A stretch of DNA of 64,000 nucleotides from Ovis canadensis (GCF_042477335.2 NC_091246.1:211791501-211855500); one strand, 5' to 3'; positions 1 through 12,507 are shown, numbered from the stretch's first letter. Program-made: numbers and translations. The notes: a model not told the origin generated them from the sequence alone.

Positions 1-740
1 TTCATAGGGTAAGGGCTACAGAACCCTTCTGGTGATTAGGCTTCTGATGAATAGTCTTTCTTGCTTCCAATCAAGAAATGCCATAAAGTCTGACAAAGAA
101 ACTAATATCTGAAACAGTACTGTTATACCCAGATACTTGGTATTGAATTCAGTCATGGTATAATTGCATTATATCAGTTAATAATAAACATCCAGAATTC
201 CATGTAGGAGTATCAGTCTACAGCACTGTCAAAGATTTTTGAAGATGTTTACAAGTTTAAAGGATCCTACATTGTTCATTTTTGCTCAAAACAATATTAT
301 AATTCTTCTTGAGAATTGATTTCTTTCTTGACCCAGAAGATGAAAGAACACTGCTAAGATTTTTTCCTGGGCAAACTCTTGGGTTTGTGTTCAAAAGACA
401 GAAACTTCTAAGCTGAAGACAAACCTTAGACTGAGGAGACAGGAGAGATCTAATAGAGAGCCTGAACTAGTGCTTCCAGCAATGGCAGAGGGCAACCTTT
501 TGCAAAATAGCTTTTCTTCAAAAATCGTTTTGCAATGCTTAGATCCTTGGATTTAATTTTCAGTTTATATAAAATGTCATCTCATGAAATTCTAAAATCT
601 TATTTCGTCTTACACATAATTTCTACTCTGAGATAAAAATAAAAAAGAACTCTGCCTGTTTTCTCTGCAAATTTGCTAGACTTGAGAATTATCTCAAATT
701 TTCCCATATTATGAATCTTCTCTGAATAGGAGAGAATATT
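1..740. other. Unassigned AT-rich DNA
   Basis: No gene, young repeat or structured RNA recognised. Stop codons are frequent in all frames. Probably unique or very old decayed repeat DNA. Confidence 0.5.
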
Positions 741-1125
741 AGTCAGGATAGACTAAGTTATGATACAGTTACAAATATACCCTAAATTCTCCATGGTTTC
801 ATTCATCCCATAAATGTTTATTTCTAGCTCTTGCTTAGTTCAATGTGTGTGAGGCAGTCTTCCTTCATCTTATCAGCATAGCATCAGGAAAATGAGGATC
901 TAAGACCCATGTGGTCACCATGGCAGAAGAAGAGAGAGCTGGAAAATTAGATGGAGTCATGCTACCTACTTCTAATGACCAGACACTCGACCCCAACCTA
1001 CTAGGGAAGCTGGGAGCAAACGCACCAGAGCTTATGCATGATATAGTGAGCACCGCCAGCTCTGCTTCAGTTTGATATCTGCTTCGGGGCATCTCTTTGC
1101 TCCTTGCTCTCACATACAGAAACCA
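741..1125. mobile_element. Ancient interspersed repeat, LTR-like, class uncertain
   Basis: The stretch begins with a GTCAGGATAGACTAAGTTATG-like start and ends near a 'gaccagacactcgaccccaacc' stretch. Its order of blocks resembles the better kept copy at 59,555-59,885 in this window, so the two are probably one old mammalian family. I suspect a MaLR/ERVL LTR but cannot name the subfamily. Confidence 0.4.
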
Positions 1126-1304
1126 GTCACATCATCCCCGTCTCCCAGAGTCAACCCTAAATCCACTACATTCAGCTTCAAGTTCTGGGTCTCTGTGCGA
1201 TAGGCAATAGTCTCTATTAAGTTTGCACATGGCTTCTCCCAGTCCAGAGACCAATGAACTTTAAAAAGATTCTCTCTCTAGCCAGTGGGAATTTGCTGTA
1301 TGAC

Positions 1305-1500
1305 TCAGGGAGCTCACCCTGTGCTCTGTGACAACATAGAGGGGTAGGATGTGGTGGGGGGTGGGAGGAAAGTTCAAGAGGGAGGGGATATATCTATACC
1401 TATGGCTGATTCATGTTGTTGTATGGCAGAAACCAACACGAAATTGTAAAAATCAAATGTTTGCTATTAAAAATTTTTTAAAATAAGACAAAAAAGAAAA
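1305..1500 (+). mobile_element. L1 3' end (3' UTR with A-rich tail)
   Basis: It contains the ruminant L1 3' UTR landmarks: 'gctctgtgacaacatagagggg', a G-rich tract, then 'gctgattcatgttgttgtatggcagaaaccaacac' type sequence, and an A-rich end. It is strongly 5'-truncated and holds no coding part. Confidence 0.8.
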
Positions 1501-1696
1501 ATGCAGGGAAAAAAAGAAGATTGTCTTGTCCAAAGTGCAATGGTGTAATAAAGACAGAATCATGGCAACAGATGCTCCTAATTCAAAAAGCAGAAGAAAG
1601 AGATACAAAGGAACCGCATATCTGGGGTTCTGAAATCCTGCTGGTCAGGTTGGGGAGACTCCACACAGGGTGAGCATAGTTCCTTGATTAGCCCAC

Positions 1697-1802
1697 CGAC
1701 TCAATGGACATGAGTTTGTGATGGACAGGGGGGCCTGGAGTGCTGCACATCATGGGGTCGCAAAGAGTTGGACACGACTGAGCAATGGAACTGAACTGAA
1801 CT
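1697..1802 (+). mobile_element. BovB 3'-terminal fragment
   Basis: About 105 bp of the BovB (RTE clade LINE) 3' end: 'caatggacatgagtttg', 'catggggtcgcaaagagttgg', and the terminal GAACTGAACTG repeat. It is too short to code. The same sequence makes up the 'A' part of Bov-A and Bov-tA SINEs, but the GAACT tail favours BovB. Confidence 0.8.
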
Positions 1803-1809
1803 GTCCTCT

Positions 1810-2865
1810 AAAGGGACTTGTATATCCTCTTCTCTGATCACTCCTGAAATGGGGGTGAGAAATCATCTCCTCCTCAAGGCTGTGACTTGCAACATTTGCT
1901 TCTGTTCATGGAAGGCTGGGGACCAAACATTATAGAACTCAGAATACTGCTTCCTCAAAAATTCAATAGAATTTTGATCTATTTGATTCTAATCATCTCC
2001 ATGTAATAATAAATACTTCCAAAGATATCTGTTAGTTATCGATTTCAAGTCTACTCTATTTCTTTGTTTCTTCTTTCCATTCCTATCTTTTTCAACGTAA
2101 TGGTGGCCCCCTTTCAAGTTTGGAAAGTCACTCCTTTAATCTGATCTGTGTTCAGTCACTTTACAGTTTATTGGGTGTTTGCTGCTCAAAGCATTTTTCT
2201 ACTTCTTGCCTTTTAGAATCTAGAAGCAGTAAGCTTTTCCAGTCCTGCAGTGCCTCAGATTTCTGAAATCAACTTTTGTTTGTAAACTGGTCAGTTCTCT
2301 TCTGAGCTCATCTTTTCTTTATCTCTTCTCCACCCCCCAACCCCCAAAACATAGCCAATCATAGCCAACACACAATACTAACATGCTGTTTTCCAGCATT
2401 TTCTCCTAGAGATAACAGCTCACTAAGCACATGGTTTGTCTTCCAAATTATTGTAGATGGTAAGTTTTCCGAATGTTTTGACTCAAATAACATGAATCAA
2501 GATTTTTCCAGACTTCAGTATTAATTTCTTCACCATCTAGTGGCCATCCACTATTCATTGCCACATACTAATACCTTGTGTCTTAACAAAAGGTGACTTA
2601 GTGATTTTTAGTGACTTAACAAAAATATTATTTCCAGCTTATACAATGTATGATACATGACAGATAGCCCTCTCCTGTCTTATATCTATAACATCTTGAT
2701 CTTTGCCTCCAAGATCACTGGGTCTGGGGGATAAAAAGCCTGGATAATCACACTAGAAAACTTTAAGGGATGTTGTAGAAGTGGTTTGCATTATTTCATC
2801 TCACCTTTCACTGGTCAGGTCCCCATGAAAAACTCTAACCTAAGTGCAGAGTAAGTTAAGAAACA
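1810..2865. other. Unassigned DNA
   Basis: No gene or confident repeat. A C-rich run sits near 2,331-2,346, and 'gtgacttagtgatttttagtgacttaac' near 2,592 is a short local duplication. The rest looks like ordinary intergenic or intronic DNA. Confidence 0.45.
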
Positions 2866-2869
2866 TTAT

Positions 2870-3085
2870 AGAGCACATGGGTTTAGAGATGGATCACTCT
2901 GTCACATAGCACCAAAATACCAAATCCAAAACTAACTACAGAAGAAATCTGAAGTTTGGGCAGGCTACTTTACCATTAAGTCTTTGTTCTCATTATAAAA
3001 TGAACTTTATTTTATTTAACTATAAAAGCATGATTGTGAATATTTAACACCATAACATGTAAAGTTCTAGCATAATATCTGGTTA
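2870..3085 (+). repeat. MIR-like SINE remnant
   Basis: The order of blocks follows MIR: 'gagcacatgggtttagagatgga', then 'gggcaggctactttacc', and a 3' part 'aaagttctagcataatatctgg'. Divergence is high, as expected for MIR. Boundaries are approximate. Confidence 0.5.
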
Positions 3086-3281
3086 GACTAGTGTCTCCAA
3101 AAAAGGTTTGTAAAAACCCAATAGAGTATTTCTAGATTGTTCTAGGTTTCATGCATTAGGATATCCTATTCTAATTCAGGACTTAGTGTCCTTTATAAAA
3201 TAATTACAGGAAGCAGTTTTGACCATTGGCAGCCATGCAAGCTCCCTTTCAGATGTCTGTTGATTGCAACTTTAAAACTAG

Positions 3282-3478
3282 GGGCTTTCCTGGTGGCTCA
3301 GTGATAAAGAATCTGCCTACAATGCAGAAGATGAAGGTTTGATTCCTGGGTTGGGAAGATCCCCTAGAGAAGGAAATGGCAACCCAGTCTAGTATTCTTT
3401 CCTGGGAAATCCCATGGACAGAGGAGCATGGCAGGTCCATACAGTCCCAAGAGTCAGAGATGACTTAGCAACTTAACC
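3282..3478 (+). mobile_element. Bov-tA SINE
   Basis: It has the tRNA-derived head ('ggggctttcctggtggctcagtg') and the A/B-box-like 'ggtttgattcctgg', followed by the Bov-A body ending 'gagtcagagatgacttagcaactta'. It is a moderately diverged ruminant tRNA-derived SINE. No host role is visible. Confidence 0.92.
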
Positions 3479-3479
3479 A

Positions 3480-4433
3480 CCATCACCACCTTAAGATTTA
3501 AGGGGTTTTGTTGGGAATCTTGGCATTCCTCATGATGTTGCTTTCAAAAGCCCCAGTTTATGTGTAGATTGGATAACTTCTGAAGGATTTGATAGGAAGG
3601 ATGGACTGATGGTCCAGATGAGCTGATGTTCTCTTTGGACTGGCTACTTGAGCCAAGGATAGTTTATCTGAGAGGTGACTCCAGGAAGCAGGATAAGTGA
3701 GAAGGGGACTGAGTAATGGGTATGCTGTGACTGGGTTACTACAGTGGGCAACAGGGAGTTCTCTGGGGCTTTCCAGGACATTCTAGAGAAGACGCTTTAT
3801 ATTTTTTCCATGAGAGCTTGAAGAACCTGGATCAAGTCCTGTCTCTTAATGTTTGATGATCATTCCTGGGATGTTACTCTCCATACCTCTAGCCCTCCTC
3901 CCGCACAAGTGGGCATGTTCCTCTAGCCAGATAGCTCCCCCAGGCAGCAAGAGAGAAGACACCCTTGGAGCATCTGGGAATTGTCTGCAGGTGATGTCTG
4001 GAGTGGAGGTGAACCTGGAGATATGAGTGGGATACAAATAGCAAAGAGCCTATATTAAAATAATTCCCCTTGGAATCTCTGAATCACCAAGCCATGTGGC
4101 CACAATTCCTTACCAGCATCTCTCTCTTTTATTATTATTGATAACTCTTTGATGTATCTTAAAATTTTCAAATTATGGTTTCTCTGAAGAAATAAAGAAG
4201 TTACACATTGTAAAATTTGCTTCTTTCCCCGTGCAGGGCTGTCTTGCCACTCTGTACTGGATTTTGCCACTTTCTCCTTCTTGTTATATTTTATAAGGGC
4301 CAAATTCTCCCTTTTGTCACAAAACAATGCCTTTTTTCCACAGAACAATGTTGAAGAGCTCTTGACTACCCAGCTGGTAGGATTATTGAGAAGAGGAGGG
4401 GATTTTTCCTGAAGCTGAAGAGATGGCTACCAT
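3480..4433. other. Unassigned DNA
   Basis: No gene or named repeat. The open frames here are under 100 codons, in opposite strands, and show no recognisable domain. Confidence 0.45.
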
Positions 4434-4728
4434 CAAGGTAGAAAACAAATGGCAACCCACTCCAGTGTTCTTGCCTGGAAAATCCCAGGGACGGGGGAGC
4501 CTGGTGGGCTGCCATCCATGGGGTTGCTGAAGAGTCAGACATGACTGAGTGACTTCACTTTCACTTTTCACGTTCATGCATTGGAGAAGGAAATGGCAAC
4601 CCACTCCAGTGTTCTTGTCTGGAGAACCCCAGGGACTGGGGAGCCTGGTGGGCTGCTGTCTATGGGGTCACACAGAGTCGGACACGACTGAAGTGACTTA
4701 GCAGCAGCAGCAGCAAGGTAGAAAACAA
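4434..4728 (+). mobile_element. Bov-A2 dimeric SINE with 15-bp TSD
   Basis: Two Bov-A monomers lie head to tail (about 4,449-4,560 and 4,578-4,700), joined by 'cttttcacgttcatgcattgg'. The 3' end is a short (CAG)n tract. The element is bounded by a perfect repeat CAAGGTAGAAAACAA at 4,434-4,448 and 4,714-4,728, so the insertion ends are exact and the event is fairly young. Confidence 0.95.
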
Positions 4729-4729
4729 G

Positions 4730-6110
4730 TGAAAGCAGAGTCATAAACATACTCCCAACAGAGAAGAGGAGGATGGGTGAGTTACAGAAATCAGAGAGGG
4801 CAGCAAGCAGCTGCTTTTGAGGTACAATTCAGAACCCAGGATCAGGAAGACCAGAGGTGAGCAAGGATTGGTTGAGTATGAGTGGGAAATGTCTGCTCTC
4901 TTCAGTTTCTGTTTAGAAGTCAGGCTAAGTGAGCACCAGAACTTAAAAGTCCAGGATGAAGCAGACAATAGAAACCCTGCTACAATTCCTAGAGTTTGCC
5001 TCCCTAACTACCCAGTCTCAATCACTCCCATTTGCCATTTTTATTACATTCGAACTCATTTTTATTATCTTATTTTTTAGTTTAAAATGTTTCCCTGGGT
5101 TAGAGTTCCCTTTTAATTCTGGATTAAAAAGTTATACTCTTCATAACTCAAACAACAACATTTTGGCAGGAAGTTAGCAGGAACATATGGGCCTCAGCAT
5201 TTTGATGCCCAGACTGGCTTCTGCCAAAACATTTCTTTGCTGTCATATAGATAGCAGCAATGTTTGGGACTGTTGGGGAATCATCCCACACAGCTCGGGC
5301 TGGGGAATGCTGCCACCTGACAGCCTTTGTGTGTAGCTAAAGGGCTTCCTGTCCCTAAGTCTGAGCACTGTTAGGGGTGAGAGGGCAGTGGAGTCAGTCA
5401 GCGTCCACTTGTTAGAGCCACATGAGCTCCAGGCAATGTCCCCTAAGTTCAGGCATCCAGAGACACTGACAGGAGGGCTGGGACAGGAATGTAGAGGGTA
5501 ATGGTCAGAGTCCAAATCAGAAAACAAAAACCAGTTTCTTTTTTAAAAGAGGGGATTTAATCAAAGTGATTGGGTATACAGGTAATGGAAGGACTAAAAG
5601 TCAACCAGGAGATAGTAAAGCAACCCAGAGATTAGCTGGAAGAGGAAGCCATTAGCACCTTTGAATGGATGAGTCAGTGGAACTCAGTGGAAGCTGAAAC
5701 TGTGATGGACTTATCCAATGGGATCTGGAACCAGAGAAGAAACTCGGTGACTGCAGACACCTCCTGAGGCTGCCAGGTAGGGGGAAATATCCTGATTTCT
5801 CTGCCTCCCACAATCCTGTTTCTTCTGGTGCCTTGTACTAAATAAAACAGAAGATAGTAGGCATGGGAACCTAGGACACTCTCCTCAGGGAGTAGACCCC
5901 TTGAAATATAGAACTGAACAAAAGAGAGCTAGGGTGGATCTGAGAGCAAATAGACCAGGACTGACTTGCATGGGGTAGGAAATGTTACTAGCTGGAATGG
6001 AATAAGCCATCCAACCCCACAGGTACACTCAAATCCCCAGCAATTTTTCTTGGGTCAACTCAGGACTCAGAATGTCACAAAAGAAAAATAACAATCACAT
6101 CATCATCATC
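4730..6110. other. Unassigned DNA, part possibly LTR-like
   Basis: No gene found. The 5,545-5,870 part ('aaaagaggggatttaatcaaagtgatt' onward to 'ggtgccttgtactaaataaaac') reads like an old interspersed repeat, but I could not classify it. A (CAT)n run sits at about 6,097-6,112. Confidence 0.35.
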
Positions 6111-6114
6111 ATCT

Positions 6115-6330
6115 GATGTTTACACTAGTTATTTGATGTAACCCTTCTCTGTTCTGATACACTATTATTTCTCCAATGAGTACACAAGAAACTCAGGCAG
6201 AGAGAAGTCATAGATTTGTCCTAGGAAGCAATGGAACCAGTGTTATGACAGAGACTGTCCAGTTGCAGAGCCCATTCTCCATCTGCTCCCTCACCTCCCC
6301 CATGCTTCCTCAACTTGTCTGCCTCCAGTC
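6115..6330. repeat. Possible MIR/L2 remnant
   Basis: 'aagaaactcaggcagagagaagtcatagatttgtcc' resembles the 'gaaactgaggcacagagag' block shared by MIR and L2 3' ends. Weak support only. Confidence 0.35.
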
Positions 6331-6599
6331 AATAGAGATCTGCACCTGCTCACATGCTATTCTCAGAAGGACCTAAGGGACCATGACTCAGAAGTCTGTG
6401 AGCCCCTTCTGAGAATCCCCCATGAACAGCTATCTCAAAGTAACTTGTAGAAGTACCCGACGATAAAATGATGTTTCTTGCCTTCTTTATTTCTCCATTG
6501 CTTAAAGGTTGCTCATTCATTCCTGGCCCCTGTCCTTTGGTGGCAAAGACAAATGATAGGTTTAGTTTTTCCATTTGCTAATTATAAATCTACCTTCTC

Positions 6600-6873
6600 C
6601 TGCTGCTGTTGCTAGGTCACTTCAGTTGTATCCGACTCTGTGTGACCCCGTAGATGGCAGCCCACCAGGCTCCCCCGTCCCTGGGATTCTCCAGACAAGA
6701 ACACTGGAGTGAGTTGCCATTTCCTTCTCCAATGCATGACAGTGAAAAGTGAAAGTGAAGTCGCTCAGTTGTGTCTGACTCTTCGCGACCCCATGGACTG
6801 CACCCCACCAGGCTCCTCCGTCCATGGGATTTTCCAGGCAAGAGCACTGGAGTGGGTTGCCATTGCCCTCTCC
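6600..6873 (-). mobile_element. Bov-A2 dimeric SINE
   Basis: Two Bov-A monomers on the minus strand (about 6,605-6,725 and 6,750-6,870), each with 'ccaccaggctcc..cgtcc..gggatt..ccag'. A CTG/CAG-like tract ('tgctgctgttgct') marks the 3' end at the left. The two monomers explain the overlapping short open frames here. Confidence 0.92.
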
Positions 6874-6879
6874 TACGTC

Positions 6880-7695
6880 CACCTTATTTTCCCTTAAAAT
6901 CTATGCCAACAATTTCTACAAGATATGTACCAGCTATCCTAAACTCCGTTTATCATGATCATGGTGTTATTTTATTTCTAAGCAGCTGGGGACCCTAAAC
7001 ATTAATTGCCATTAAGGTAGCAATGGCAGGCTAGTAGGTGACAGAAGACACCTCTTTGAGCAGAAGTTAACTCTTGCAACTTATAGCTAAGGGATCTCCA
7101 AGCTGAAATAAAACAAAGTAAAGCTTGAGTCTGGAGATTATAGGGGTTGGAGTATGGGCTACAAAGAGGCCCAATCTACCCTGAAAGGCTAGTTCTTCAA
7201 AAGACAGAAGGCCTATGTCAATAGGTGATAGAAAGTCATGTAGGGACCATAGCAAGACCATTTATATGATTAAACCAGGCCACAGAGGACTGGAGAGACA
7301 CTGGAGCACCATATTGAGGCTTAAAAATCCCCAAACAAAATCCAGAGTAGGCAGTCACAATTATCAGAGTACAGAGCTCAGCTGTGGAGAATGTACTTCC
7401 TTCACCTATTTGTAACCAAATTTTCTGAGGCTGGAGATGCTAAAGCCAAACTGTGCTTGCCTCTGAGGTATCTACAGTGTAACAGGGAAGGCCTGAAGTA
7501 AACATATAATAAAAAAAAAACTACAATAAGTAACACAATACCAAAAGGTGACCAGGACATAAGGAGAAGCATCCTAATTCCCAGGAAGAAGCAATAATAT
7601 GCTAGAAATCTCTTAGATAAGAGAGAACATGGCTTGCTTAGGAAAATGCAAATGGTAGTCATGAGAAGTGCCATTAGAGAGATGAATTGGGGGCG
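6880..7695. other. Unassigned DNA
   Basis: No confident gene or repeat. An A10 run is present near 7,511. Open frames here lack known domains. Confidence 0.4.
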
Positions 7696-7698
7696 ATT

Positions 7699-8189
7699 GA
7701 AAAGCAGAGACATTACTTTGCCAACAAAGGTCTGTCTAGTCAAGGGCTATGGTTTTTCCTGTGGTCACGTATGGATGTGAGAGTTGGATGGTGAAGAAAG
7801 CTGAGCGCTGAAGAATTGATGCTTTTGAACTGTGGTGTTGGAGAAGACTCTTGAGAGTCCCTTGGATTGCAAGGAGATCCAACCAGTCTTCTAAAGGAGA
7901 TCAGCCCTGGTATTTCTTTGGAAGGAATGATGCTAAAGCTGAAACTGCAGTACTTTGGCCACCTCATGCGAAGAGTTGACTCATTGGAAAAGACTCTGAT
8001 GCTGGGAGGGATTGGGGGCAGGAGGAGAAGGGGACGACAGAGGATGAGATGGCTGGATGGCATCACGGACTCGATGGACGTGAGTCTGAGTGAACTCCGG
8101 GAGTTGGTGATGGACAGGGAGGCCTGGTGTGCTGCGCTTCACGGGGTCGCAAAGAGTTGGACACAACTGAGTGACTGAACTGAACTGAA
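7699..8189 (+). mobile_element. BovB 3' fragment
   Basis: It runs from 'aaaagcagagacattactttgcc' to the terminal GAACTGAACTGAA. It keeps the C-terminal part of the BovB ORF and the 3' UTR ('gcaggaggagaaggggacgacag', 'ggtcgcaaagagttgg'). The coding part has a stop at 'gctgagcgctga'. It is 5'-truncated, as is usual for BovB. Confidence 0.93.
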
Positions 8190-8437
8190 GAATATGTAAG
8201 TGATAATCATTAGTAACTGCTTGAAAGCAGGGGTGGGAGAGAATTATGATTATGGCCAACTTTCAGGCTTGAAAACTTTCAAATAGTTCCATTCTCTAAA
8301 CCAGACAGCATAGAAGTTGAGGTCAGTTTTGGACAGGTTGGGTTTGGGCTTCTGTGAGATAATTCAAGTAGAGATCCTGCCATAAATTTAGCAGAAATAT
8401 CTGAACTAGTAGTGAATATTTGGGGGAATCATTAGCT

Positions 8438-8560
8438 GGCAACCCACTCCAGTATTCTTGCCTGGAGAATCCCAAGGATAGAGAAGCCTGGTGGGCTACA
8501 GTCCACGGGGTCGCAAAGAGTCAGACATGACTGAGTGACTTAACTAACTAACTTAACTTT
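8438..8560 (+). mobile_element. Bov-A monomer
   Basis: A single Bov-A unit, 'ggcaacccactccagtattcttgcctgg' through 'gagtcagacatgactgagtgactta', ending in a small (TAAC)n tract. No tRNA-like head. Confidence 0.88.
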
Positions 8561-8869
8561 AGCATTGGTTTGGACCACCAGAATAGAGAAACATCATCAC
8601 CCAGGAAAGACATTGGCGAGAAGAACATTGTAGTTGGCTCTTTGGGGAATACCCACACCTAAGGAGACGGGAAAAGAAAACCGAAAAGGAAGGGCCAGAG
8701 TAAAAGAAGGAAGAGTTCGGTGTCACAGGAATCAAAGGGGAGAATTCTCAAAAAAAATTTAACATGGCCAAAATACTACCAACAAGATGCCAGCTAAAGT
8801 GTTTCTGTTGGTTTTGACAATTAGATCACTGACACTTTTACATTTCCTCTGGACATTTCCTCATTGCCT

Positions 8870-8980
8870 TTGAGCTGTGTGACTTTAAGAAAGTAGTTTA
8901 ATATTAATCCTACTTCACAGAGTTTTTGCGAAAATTAAATGAAATCTGTGCCCAACTAGGACAGGCTTGTCTCTTTCTAG
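8870..8980 (+). repeat. MIR-like SINE remnant
   Basis: 'gagctgtgtgactttaagaaagtagtttaat' matches the MIR core region, followed by 'aaaattaaatgaaatctgtgcc'. Short and diverged. Confidence 0.5.
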
Positions 8981-9039
8981 AATTTACTTCCTTTAGGCAT
9001 ATCTGCATCCACAGTGTTCCAATATGTTTTTAAAAATAC

Positions 9040-9789
9040 ACGACCTTGCAGAAAAGATAATCTTTTCAATAAATGATGCTAGAGCAACTGGACATCCACA
9101 TGTAAAATTTAAATTAAAAAAAAAAAAAAGAATTTAGACACAAACCTTGAACCCGTCACAAAAATTAACTCAAAATGGATCAAGACATAAATGTAAAATG
9201 CAAAACTATAAAACTCCTAGAAGATAGTATAGGAAAAAATCTAGGCAACTTTGGCTATGTTGATGACTTTTTAGATAAAATACCCAGAAGGCACAACCCA
9301 TGAAATAATTGATAAGCTGGACTTCATTAAAATTAAAAATGTCTACTCTGAAAAAGATACTGTCAAGAGAGTGAGAAGAAAGCCGCAGCCTGGGAGAAAG
9401 CATTTACAAAAGGCATATCTAATAAATAATATGTCTTTGCAGAAGACATATCTAATAAATTTCTTTGTATGTCCAAAATATACAAAGAACTCTTAACACT
9501 GAATAACCAGATTTTTTAAATGTGCAAAAGCTTGAATAGACACCTCACCAAAGAAGATACACGTGGAAGATAAGCACAGAGAAAATTCTCAGCATCATTT
9601 GTCATAGGAAAATGCAAATTAAAACAACAGTGAGACACCACTACATACTTATTATAACAGCCAAAATCCAAAGCACCAATCACACCAAATGCTCATGAGG
9701 ATTTGAAGCAACTGGAACTCTCATTAATTGCTGGTGGGAATTCAAAATGGTATGGCCACTTTGGAAGACAGCATGGTTTCTTACAAAAC
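9040..9789 (+). mobile_element. Old L1 (L1M-type) ORF2 3' part
   Basis: It carries the C-terminal ORF2 landmarks of mammalian L1: 'caataaatgatgctagagcaactggacatcc', 'aaaattaactcaaaatggatc', 'gacttcattaaaattaaaa' and 'tgctggtgggaattcaaaatgg'. Many indels and stops. It is split by BovB at 9,790-10,168 and resumes with its 3' UTR at about 10,170. Confidence 0.82.
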
Positions 9790-10168
9790 TCAGTTCAAAA
9801 TTGATGCTTTGAACTGTGGTATTGGAGAAGACTCTTGTGAGTCCCTTGGACAGCAAGGAGATCAAACCAGTCAATCCTAAAGGAAATCAGACCTGAAAAT
9901 TCACTGGAAGGACTGATGCTGAAGCTGAAGATCCAATACTTTAGCCACATGATGCAAAGATCTGACTCATTTGAAAAGACCCTGATACTGGGAAAGATTG
10001 AGGGCAGGAGGAGAAGAGGATGATGGAGAATGAGATGGTAGGATGGCATATCAACTCAATGGACATGAGTTTGAACAAACTCCAGGAGATGGTGAAGGAC
10101 AGGGAAGACTGGTGTGCTGCAGTCCATGGGGTCACAAAGAGTCAATCACAACTGAGTGACTGAACGAT
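9790..10168 (+). mobile_element. BovB 3' fragment inserted in L1M
   Basis: It starts at 'ttgatgctttgaactgtggtattgg' and ends 'gagtgactgaacg'. It covers the end of the BovB ORF and the 3' UTR. The terminal GAACT repeat is reduced to one unit. It separates two parts of one L1M copy, so it is younger than that L1. Confidence 0.9.
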
Positions 10169-10169
10169 A

Positions 10170-10545
10170 ATAACATGGAGTCAATAAAAAGATTAGCAGT
10201 TGCCAGGAGGTGGGAGTGTGGGGATGAGGATGACTAGGCAGAGCACAGAGTAATTTTAGGGTAGTGAAATTGTTCCGTGTGGTACTACAGTGGTGATGTA
10301 TGTCATTATATGTTTGTTAAAATCCACAGAATATTCACACCAAGAGTGAATGTAAATGACAGACTTCAGTTGATTATGATGTCTAGATGTAGTTAATCCA
10401 GTATAACAAATGCACCACTGTAGTGTTAGATGTTGAAAATGGGGGAGAGTTTGACAGTGAAGAGGACCAGAGGATATATGGGAATTCTCTGTACTTTCTG
10501 CTCAATTTTTGTGTGAACTTAAAAATTCTCTTTTTAAATGATGAT
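10170..10545 (+). mobile_element. Old L1M 3' UTR, continuation after BovB
   Basis: It has L1M 3' UTR sequence such as 'gattagcagttgccaggaggtgg', 'ttttagggtagtgaaattgttc' and 'ccaccactgta..gttagatgttg' type blocks, ending A/T-rich. It continues the copy interrupted at 9,789. Confidence 0.75.
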
Positions 10546-10799
10546 TTTTAAAAACCATCTATTAAATATATATATAACTTTAAATTTTTAACTATTTTAA
10601 TGTATTCTATATAAAATTTTTTAATTTAATTTTTCATTTTCCCCCAAGAAATAATGATTTGCCAAAGCCTCCTATATCTCAACTGAAAGTAGAAACATAG
10701 ACAGCATATATCACATTTGATAATATTGCTCCAGCTGATTTACTATATGATCCAGCATGTCTTTCCCTTAAATTTGGAAAAGTATTCAATATTTAACAT

Positions 10800-12470
10800 G
10801 AAGTATTATCTTGATAAATCTGATAAAATTGGAAACAAGTCAATGAATTTCACTCTCTTTATTTCCAGTTTATGCTGGACTTGAGGTCCTAGACAGTATA
10901 TATCTATATCTATTATATAAATCAAGAAAAATATGTAGAAGATATAAAACTATTTTTGCATATGATATGATTACATATTTAGAGAATCAGAGGGAATCTA
11001 CTTTTAGCAAAAATGACCAAACTGATCTATAGACATCATATAATCCCAGTCAAAATCCCAGCAAACTATACGTATACACATTGAGAAGATGATTTTAAAA
11101 TTTAAATGAAAACTCAAAGGACTTAGAATGGCTAAGATAATCCTGAAGATGAAGAAATTTGGAGTATTTACACTGTCAGGTTTTAAGACTTCTTCTAAAC
11201 CTATGCAATTAAACAGTGTGGTGTTTGGCTACAGATAAATCTATGTAACAGAATACAAAGTCCAAAAATACACCAGCATGTATTTAATTTTCTTATTTTC
11301 AACAAAGGCCTCAGCGCATTTCAAAGATGAAAGAAATTCTTTTCAATAAATGATGCTGAAGTGACTGCCTATCTCTATGCGGAGAAAATGAACTTTGACC
11401 ACTAACTCACACTATACATATAAAGTAACTTGGGATGGGTCACAGACATAAATGGGAAAGTATAAACTATAAAGTTATAGGAAAATATCATTATAACTTT
11501 ACAGTAAAGGAAGATTTCTTGGACAGAATGCAAAAACACAAACCACAATAGAAAGAAATTTGTTGGACTTTGTCCAAATGGTCCACTTCTAATCAAGAGA
11601 AATGTTTAAGAAAGTAAAAACTGGAAGCCCAAGGCTTTGGAGAAAATATTTGCAATATGGTTTGTCTAACAAATATTTGCAATATGTATGTATCAAGAAT
11701 ATGCAAAAAGACAAATTCCAATAGAGCAATCAGTAAAACACCAAGTACTTTACCAAAGAAGATATTTAAGTGGCCAATAAGCACATGCAAAGATACTCAA
11801 CATCATCGATCAATAGAGAACTGAAAATTAAAACACGATGGGAAATTAAAAACACAAACACAAGAATGGCTAAACTTGTTTAAAGATGGACGAAACCAAG
11901 TTGACAAGGGTTGAGAATAATTCAAACGCTCATGTGTGGCTAGTGGAGATAAATGGTCCACCACTTTGGAAAATTGTTTATGACAGTTTCTAAAGAAGTT
12001 GATGTACACTCACTTGTGACTAGCAATTTCATTCTCATCTGTATACCCAAAATGAATGAGTGCACGTGTCCCAAAGGTTGATCTAAAAATAGTCACGGAA
12101 GTTCATTCATAATATATCCGAATGGGAAACAGCCTAAACATCCTTTAGCAGAAGAATAGGTAACCTTATTTTGATATATTCATTCTCTGTGTATCCACAG
12201 CAAAATACTATGCCATTAGAAAAAAGAAGCAATTACTAAACATGAAACAACATATACATACTTCAAAAAACAACATGTTGAGTCAAGTAAGCCAACATAA
12301 AAGTACATGTACTATGATTTCATTTAGATGAAGTGAAAAACATGTTGAATTAATCTATGAAGATAGAAATCAAATAATTGCTACCTTTGGGGGGATGGGA
12401 TACTGACTGGAAAGGTCATGAACAAATTTCTGGGAATGTCCTTGATATGAGCTAATCAGAGTCATGATTA
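10800..12470 (+). mobile_element. Old L1 (L1M-type) ORF2 to 3' end
   Basis: It contains 'atcccagtcaaaatcccagcaa', 'tttcaataaatgatgctgaagtgac', 'gggatgggtcacagacataaatg' and 'caaaatactatgccattag', in the order expected for L1 ORF2. Heavily mutated, no usable frame. Ends are approximate. Confidence 0.75.
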
Positions 12471-12507
12471 CTTTGTCTATCTCTCTGTCTCTCATACATA
12501 TATACAG

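Noticed and set aside
3282..3478. tRNA gene in the SINE head
   Set aside because: Bov-tA heads are tRNA-derived but do not keep a foldable cloverleaf or anticodon arm; this holds for all copies in the window.
4434..4713. CRISPR-like array of repeats
   Set aside because: The two similar units are Bov-A monomers of one SINE. There are no short regular repeats with unique spacers, and the DNA is mammalian.
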